A DNA stretch of 64,000 bases from Acanthochromis polyacanthus (lineage: Eukaryota; Chordata; Actinopteri; Pomacentridae), in contig NC_067113.1 in assembly GCF_021347895.1 (NCBI RefSeq), forward strand, positions 5,376,251 through 5,440,250. The letters are read 5' to 3'. Both the position numbers and the translations under genes were made by a program. This document shows, one piece after another, positions 63,807 to 64,000 of this stretch; positions within the stretch are counted from its first letter, which is position 1, and each line of letters begins with the position of its first letter. Under the pieces are notes generated by a model that was not told where the DNA came from, searched no databases, and saw nothing but the letters and a program-made list of their open reading frames with translations.

Positions 63807-64000
63807 GCTGAATCCCAAACCGCCCCCTACACACTCCCCTTCACTACCGAGTGTCACTCCAAAAGAAGTCACACTCGCAGCTGTGGAGGGCACCTATTGT
63901 TGAAGGGGAAGGGTATAAATGCGATCGACAGGAATGGGACGCCCTGTCGCCTCACCGGAAAACGGAAGACGTCATCGCCATGGTAACACAAAGACGCCTA
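63807..64000. mobile_element. PIF/Harbinger, copy H1-d, partial at window end
   Basis: It starts GCTGAATCCCAAACCGCCCC and continues as the transposase-side end of H1 in reverse relative to the other copies. TATAAAT at 63914-63920 and the conserved stretch before exon 1 are present. The rest lies outside the window. Confidence 0.92.
63980..64000 (+). CDS. H1-d transposase exon 1, 5' end only
   Basis: ATG at 63980 opens MVTQRRL, identical to the start of exon 1 in H1-c and nearly so to H1-a (MVTQRCL). Only seven codons are inside the window, so nothing can be said about integrity. Confidence 0.8.

Noticed and set aside
1..64000. CRISPR arrays, operons, ribosome binding sites
   Set aside because: Introns, SINEs and transposons of vertebrate type show a eukaryotic nuclear sequence; no regularly spaced repeat-spacer array is present.

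Overview
The window looks like a gene-poor, transposon-saturated stretch of a teleost fish genome, probably a percomorph. I recognise no host protein-coding gene. The evidence for a fish is the mix of elements: two families of two-gene PIF/Harbinger transposons, Tc1/mariner elements with IR/DR termini, Penelope-like elements, a Helentron-type Helitron with an endonuclease domain, L2-like, RTE/I-like and L1/Tx1-like LINEs, tRNA-derived SINEs, and short hAT and foldback elements.

Layout. 1-2.6 kb: non-coding, with a (GT)n tract and a SINE. 2.6-8.5 kb: a solo LTR split by a 4.9-kb Harbinger (copy H1-a), which carries a Tc1 in the intron of its transposase gene. 10.7-15.8 kb: a second, different Harbinger (H2) with a decayed transposase, a Myb-like partner gene and a retroposon in one intron. 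17.8-21.8 kb: a 4-kb element with about 120-bp terminal inverted repeats and a candidate 8-bp target duplication. It carries a multi-exon gene with a zinc finger and a Ulp1/C48-type cysteine-protease segment; I cannot assign its family with confidence. 23-28.7 kb: hAT/ZMYM1-like, Tc1 and L2-like remnants. 28.7-35.1 kb: two broken Penelope-like elements sharing a pseudo-LTR, one with an SGNH-hydrolase-like domain upstream of the reverse transcriptase, plus a solo LTR with a GCAGA target duplication.

35.1-48 kb is a nested mosaic. A Helentron is split by a solo LTR, a hAT derivative and a LINE. Its tail-like flank contains a third Harbinger (H1-b) and a palindromic mariner derivative. H1-b itself holds a 1.7-kb long-TIR element in an intron. 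48.8-57.8 kb is mostly non-coding, with three short non-autonomous elements (48.8, 55.5 and 57.1 kb). 58.3-63.1 kb holds two direct 1.8-kb repeats, the first split by a hAT with an 8-bp duplication. An L1-like endonuclease fragment, an inverted SINE pair and the start of a fifth Harbinger (H1-d) close the window.

The best-supported working unit is the Harbinger pair of genes: a DDE transposase with two exons on one strand and a four-exon Myb/trihelix DNA-binding protein on the other, arranged tail to tail between TIRs that carry TATA boxes. H1-a has an uninterrupted transposase reading frame. Most other coding sequences are frameshifted or deleted. The most unusual loci are the Ulp1-bearing TIR element, the SGNH-RT-GIY-YIG Penelope element with a hammerhead-like motif, and the layered Helentron mosaic.
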